Shown: one piece after another, positions 40,090-43,093 of the stretch
Layout of the letters: every line of letters begins with the position of its first letter
Position numbering within the stretch: the first letter of the stretch is position 1
NCBI RefSeq assembly: GCF_002899695.1
Contig: NZ_PPEL01000015.1
Coordinates: 1 to 43,093, forward strand
DNA: 43,093 nt
Source: Rubneribacter badeniensis
Lineage (GTDB): Bacteria > Actinomycetota > Coriobacteriia > Coriobacteriales > Eggerthellaceae
Reading direction: 5' to 3'
Translations under genes and position numbers: made by a program
Notes under the pieces: generated by a model
The model's database searches: none
What the model saw: the letters and a program-made list of their open reading frames with translations, nothing else
What the model was told of the DNA's origin: nothing

Positions 40090-42117
40090 ATGGTGCAGCT
40101 ACGTGGCAACCTCGCCAACAAAATGGAGGCGAACGCCGGACGCGTGCGCTTCCGCCGCTGGAAGGCGATGAGCATCGGCGCCCGCATCTCGCTCGTGGTG
40201 CTAGTGGCGTTCGTGCTGGCGGCTGTGTTCGCCCCGCTCGTGTCGCCCCACAGCCCCTACGAGATCTTCACCGCGCGCCAAGCGCCCGACGGGCAGTTCC
40301 TGTTCGGCACGGACAACAAAGGCCGCGACGTGCTGTCGCGCATGATCTACGGCGCGCGCTACTCGCTCACCATCGGCCTGTGCGCCACCGCGTGGGCCCT
40401 CGTCGCCGGCTCCATCTTGGGATCGATCGCCGCCGTGTCGCGCAAGTGGGTGTCCGAGATCATCATGCGCTGCATGGACGTCATCATGTCGTTCCCCGGC
40501 ATCGCGCTGGCCGCCGTGTTCGTGGTGGTGTTCGGCAACTCGCTGCCCTCGCTCATCTTCGCCATCGGCTTTCTGTACATCCCGCAGATCGCCCGCGTCG
40601 TGCGCGCGAACGTCGTGAGCGAGTACGGTCAAGACTACGTGCGCGCGGTCGTCGTGTCCGGCGCGCGCGCCCCGTGGATACTCTGGAAGCACGTCGTGCG
40701 CAACTGCATCGCGCCCGTGCTCGTGTACACCATCGTGCTCGTGGCCGACGCCATCGTGTTCGAGGCCTCGCTGTCCTTCATCTCGGCCGGCATCCCCGAG
40801 CCCGATCCCACCTGGGGCAACATTCTCGCTGACGCGCGCGCGGGCGTGCTGTCCGGCCAGTGGTGGCAGGCGCTGTTCCCGGGCCTTGCCATCATGATCA
40901 CGGTTCTGTGCCTCAACATCCTCTCCGAGGGCATGACCGACGCGATGGCCGCCGCACCCAAGGCCCCCATCGCCGCGGCTGACGACGCCGTGACGGGCGA
41001 GCGCGAGGCCGACCGCCTCGTGGCCGACCCGACGCTGGCCTACAAGGCCCAAGCCGAATCGCTCAAGCGTCGCCTCGCCGAGCTGCAAGCCGTCGAGAAG
41101 ACGCGCACCGACCGCTTCGAGGCGCGCACCGACGTGCCCCCCATCCTCGAAGTCAGGGATCTGTGCATCAAGTTCCCGCGCCATGGCGACGTGAACGTGG
41201 TCGACCATGTGAGCTTCGTCGTGCGCCCGCGCCAGACCATGGGGCTTGTGGGCGAGTCCGGCTGCGGCAAGTCCATCACCTCGCTCACCATCATGGGCCT
41301 GCTCGACCCGAAGGCGCAGATCTCCGGCGAAGTGCTCTACGACGGGCAGAACCTGCTCGACATGAGCCAGAAGGAGATGAACGCCCTGCGCGGCCGCGAG
41401 ATCGCGATGATCTACCAGGACGCGCTGTCGTCGCTCAACCCCTCGATGCTCATCAAATCGCAGATGAAGCAGCTCACCAAGCGCGGCGGCACCCGCAGCG
41501 CCGAGGAGCTTTTGGAGCTGGTGGGCCTCGACCCGAAGCGCACGCTCGACTCTTACCCGCACGAGCTTTCCGGCGGCCAGCGCCAGCGCGTGCTCATCGC
41601 CATGGCGCTCACGCGCGACCCGAAGGTGGTCATCGCCGACGAGCCCACCACGGCCCTCGACGTGACCGTGCAGAAGCAGGTCATCGAGCTTTTGAACCGT
41701 CTGCAGAAGGAGCTGGGCTTCGCGATGGTGTTCGTGAGCCACGACCTGGCGCTCGTGGCCGAGGTAGCGAACTCCATCACGGTCATGTACGCCGGCCAGG
41801 TGGTGGAACAGGGCCCTGTCAAGGACATCCTGTGTCACCCGGTGCACGAGTACACGCGCGGCCTCCTCGGCTCGGTGCTGTCCATCGAGGCCGGTGGCGA
41901 CCGCTTGCACCAGGTGCCCGGCAGCGTCCCCAGCCCGAAGGACTTCCCCGCCGGCGACCGCTTCACGCCGCGTTCGAGCCACCCCGACAAGGTGTCGCAG
42001 CTGCGCCCCGTGCTCAAGCGCGTGGAGGACACCGACCATTACTACGCCGAGCTGCCTGACAGCGAGCTCAAGCGCCTCGGCATCAAGCCGTACGTTCCAG
42101 GAGGTGTGCTGCTATGA
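40090..42117 (+). CDS. Fused ABC transporter permease-ATPase (DppC-DppD type)
   Basis: 675 residues in which two normally separate proteins are joined. About 1-290: DppC-type permease (SPYEIFTARQAPDGQFLFGTDNKGRDVLSRMIYGAR; EAA loop RAVVVSGARAPWILWKHVVRN). About 290-350: charged linker. About 350-675: DppD-type ATPase with GESGCGKS (Walker A), LSGGQRQR (signature), VVIADEPTTALD (Walker B), VSHDL (switch His) and an oligopeptide-transporter C-terminal tail ending GGVLL. No frameshift joins them; the frame is open throughout. It overlaps the next gene by 4 bases (ATGA). Fixing one permease and one ATPase in a single chain constrains complex assembly. Confidence 0.93.
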   Translation: MVQLRGNLANKMEANAGRVRFRRWKAMSIGARISLVVLVAFVLAAVFAPLVSPHSPYEIFTARQAPDGQFLFGTDNKGRDVLSRMIYGARYSLTIGLCATAWALVAGSILGSIAAVSRKWVSEIIMRCMDVIMSFPGIALAAVFVVVFGNSLPSLIFAIGFLYIPQIARVVRANVVSEYGQDYVRAVVVSGARAPWILWKHVVRNCIAPVLVYTIVLVADAIVFEASLSFISAGIPEPDPTWGNILADARAGVLSGQWWQALFPGLAIMITVLCLNILSEGMTDAMAAAPKAPIAAADDAVTGEREADRLVADPTLAYKAQAESLKRRLAELQAVEKTRTDRFEARTDVPPILEVRDLCIKFPRHGDVNVVDHVSFVVRPRQTMGLVGESGCGKSITSLTIMGLLDPKAQISGEVLYDGQNLLDMSQKEMNALRGREIAMIYQDALSSLNPSMLIKSQMKQLTKRGGTRSAEELLELVGLDPKRTLDSYPHELSGGQRQRVLIAMALTRDPKVVIADEPTTALDVTVQKQVIELLNRLQKELGFAMVFVSHDLALVAEVANSITVMYAGQVVEQGPVKDILCHPVHEYTRGLLGSVLSIEAGGDRLHQVPGSVPSPKDFPAGDRFTPRSSHPDKVSQLRPVLKRVEDTDHYYAELPDSELKRLGIKPYVPGGVLL

Positions 42118-42980
42118 GCGAGCTTGAAACGATTGCGGCTGCAACCGCGGCGCCTGCCGTGGGCGCGGTGGGCGAGCAGACGCCCATCATCTTCCTCGAC
42201 GACGTCCGCGTGACGTTCAAGACGCGCACCGGTTCCCTTCTGCACCCGAACAAGGTGCAAGCCGTACGCGGGCTCACGCTCAAGCTCATGCCCGGGCAAA
42301 CGCTCGGCATCGTGGGCGAGTCCGGCTGCGGCAAGTCCACCACGGCCAACGTGATGTGCGGCTTGCAGCAGCCCACGGCTGGCAAGGTGTACTTCAAGGG
42401 CGAGGACGTGACGAAGCGCTCGGCCGCGCAGCGCCGTCTCATCGGGCGCGTGATCTCGGTGGTGTTCCAGGATCCCGCCACGGCGCTCAACGCGCGCATG
42501 ACGGTGCACGACCAGCTGATGGATCCGATGCTCGTGCACAAGGTGGGCGACAAGGCCTCGCGCGAGAAGCGCGTCCACGACCTCATCGAGATGGTAGGTC
42601 TGCCGGAATCGGTGCTCGACGCGCTGCCGGGCCAGATGTCCGGCGGCCAGCGCCAGCGCGTCGCCATCGCACGCGCCCTATCGCTCGAGCCCGACGCCAT
42701 CATCGCCGACGAGCCCACGAGCGCCCTCGACGTGTCCGTGCGCGCGCAGATCCTGAACCTGCTCATGGACCTCAAGCGCAACCTGGGTCTGTCGATGGTG
42801 TTCATCAGCCACGACATCCAAACGGTGCGCTACATCTCCGACGAGATCATCGTCATGAACGCCGGAGAGGCCGTCGAGCGCGGCACCGCCAAAGAGGTGT
42901 TCGAGCATCCCAAGGACGACTACACGCGTCTGCTTCTGGGAGCGGCCCCCTCGCTGCTCCATCCGGAGCTCGGCAAATAG
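42114..42980 (+). CDS. ABC transporter ATP-binding protein, DppF type
   Basis: 288 residues. A short Ala-rich N-terminus precedes the ATPase: GESGCGKSTT (Walker A), VVFQDPATALNARMTV (Q-loop), MSGGQRQRVAIARAL, AIIADEPTSALDVSV (Walker B), FISHDIQTVRYIS, and the C-terminal HPKDDYTRLLLGAAP block of oligopeptide transporters. It pairs with the ATPase half of the upstream fusion; ATGA overlap and AGGAGG nine bases before the ATG indicate coupled translation. Last gene of the operon, followed by a perfect terminator. Confidence 0.95.
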   Translation: MSELETIAAATAAPAVGAVGEQTPIIFLDDVRVTFKTRTGSLLHPNKVQAVRGLTLKLMPGQTLGIVGESGCGKSTTANVMCGLQQPTAGKVYFKGEDVTKRSAAQRRLIGRVISVVFQDPATALNARMTVHDQLMDPMLVHKVGDKASREKRVHDLIEMVGLPESVLDALPGQMSGGQRQRVAIARALSLEPDAIIADEPTSALDVSVRAQILNLLMDLKRNLGLSMVFISHDIQTVRYISDEIIVMNAGEAVERGTAKEVFEHPKDDYTRLLLGAAPSLLHPELGK

Positions 42981-43011
42981 ACCCCAGACCAAAGCGGCCG
43001 AAGCAAAACCG

Positions 43012-43060
43012 GCCCCCGGCGCGTTGGCGGTTTCCGCCAACGCGCCGGGGGCTTCTCTTT
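43012..43060 (+). terminator. Strong intrinsic terminator of the ABC importer operon
   Basis: A perfect 19-bp stem (43012-43030 with 43034-43052, TTT loop) followed by TTCTCTTT. It lies 32 bases after the last stop. Confidence 0.93.
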
Positions 43061-43070
43061 GAGCCGAGGA

Positions 43071-43083
43071 CCCCCCCCCCCCC
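43071..43083. repeat. Run of thirteen C at the right edge
   Basis: The longest of the intergenic homopolymers in the window, just downstream of the ABC operon terminator. Confidence 0.7.
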
Positions 43084-43093
43084 GCACGAACGC

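Overview
The window looks like chromosome of a gut Eggerthellaceae-type actinobacterium (Coriobacteriia: Eggerthella, Gordonibacter, Adlercreutzia or a relative). The signs are high GC, a Tat-exported lipoprotein flavin reductase divergent from a LuxR regulator with a multi-pass membrane domain, an arginine deiminase energy locus, type III glutamine synthetase and a single-chain pyruvate:ferredoxin oxidoreductase. The genus is an inference; nothing here names the species.

Layout. 1-75: broken start of a transposase-like gene running off the left edge. 228-3047: type III glutamine synthetase and a GNAT acetyltransferase. 3562-18844: a catabolic or xenobiotic cluster, all on the minus strand. 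19585-20415: rplM-rpsI operon. 20893-21484: Phd/RelE-type toxin-antitoxin pair. 21780-25622: arginine deiminase operon (antiporter, arcA, ornithine carbamoyltransferase), with a divergent arginine-deiminase-like protein lacking the catalytic cysteine and an XRE regulator at 25871-27798. 27976-31685: Tat flavin reductase and divergent LuxR-type regulator. 31937-31952: perfect parS-like centromere site. 32560-36102: nifJ. 36587-37168: vsr. 37350-42980: peptide/nickel-type ABC importer whose second permease and first ATPase are fused.

The main interest is 3.4-19.5 kb. A nine-gene operon (13832 down to 3562) encodes a tandem EthD protein, two old-yellow-enzyme/2,4-dienoyl-CoA-reductase-type Fe-S flavoproteins (like BaiCD/BaiH), an MFS transporter, a second tandem EthD protein, three short-chain dehydrogenases and a BaiE-like SnoaL dehydratase. 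Further units encode two more transporters, a third tandem EthD protein and an HxlR-type regulator. The toolkit (enone reduction, carbinol oxidation/reduction, dehydration, uptake) is that of bile-acid 7-dehydroxylation, but no CoA ligase or CoA transferase is present. A CoA-independent reductive pathway for a cyclic plant, steroid or polyketide compound is my inference.

Four promoters in the cluster, including the one before the HxlR gene, share an ACT-N4-AGTGCG element at exactly the same distance from the -35 box, so the cluster looks like one regulon. A 66-bp direct repeat (60/66 identical) made of the rpsI terminator flanks the cluster, and by eye its GC content is lower than that of the surroundings; both suggest an acquired island next to rpsI.

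Elsewhere, C or G homopolymers of 9-13 bases recur in intergenic DNA only, and a parS site sits beside a pyrimidine-rich stretch and a 26-bp inverted repeat.
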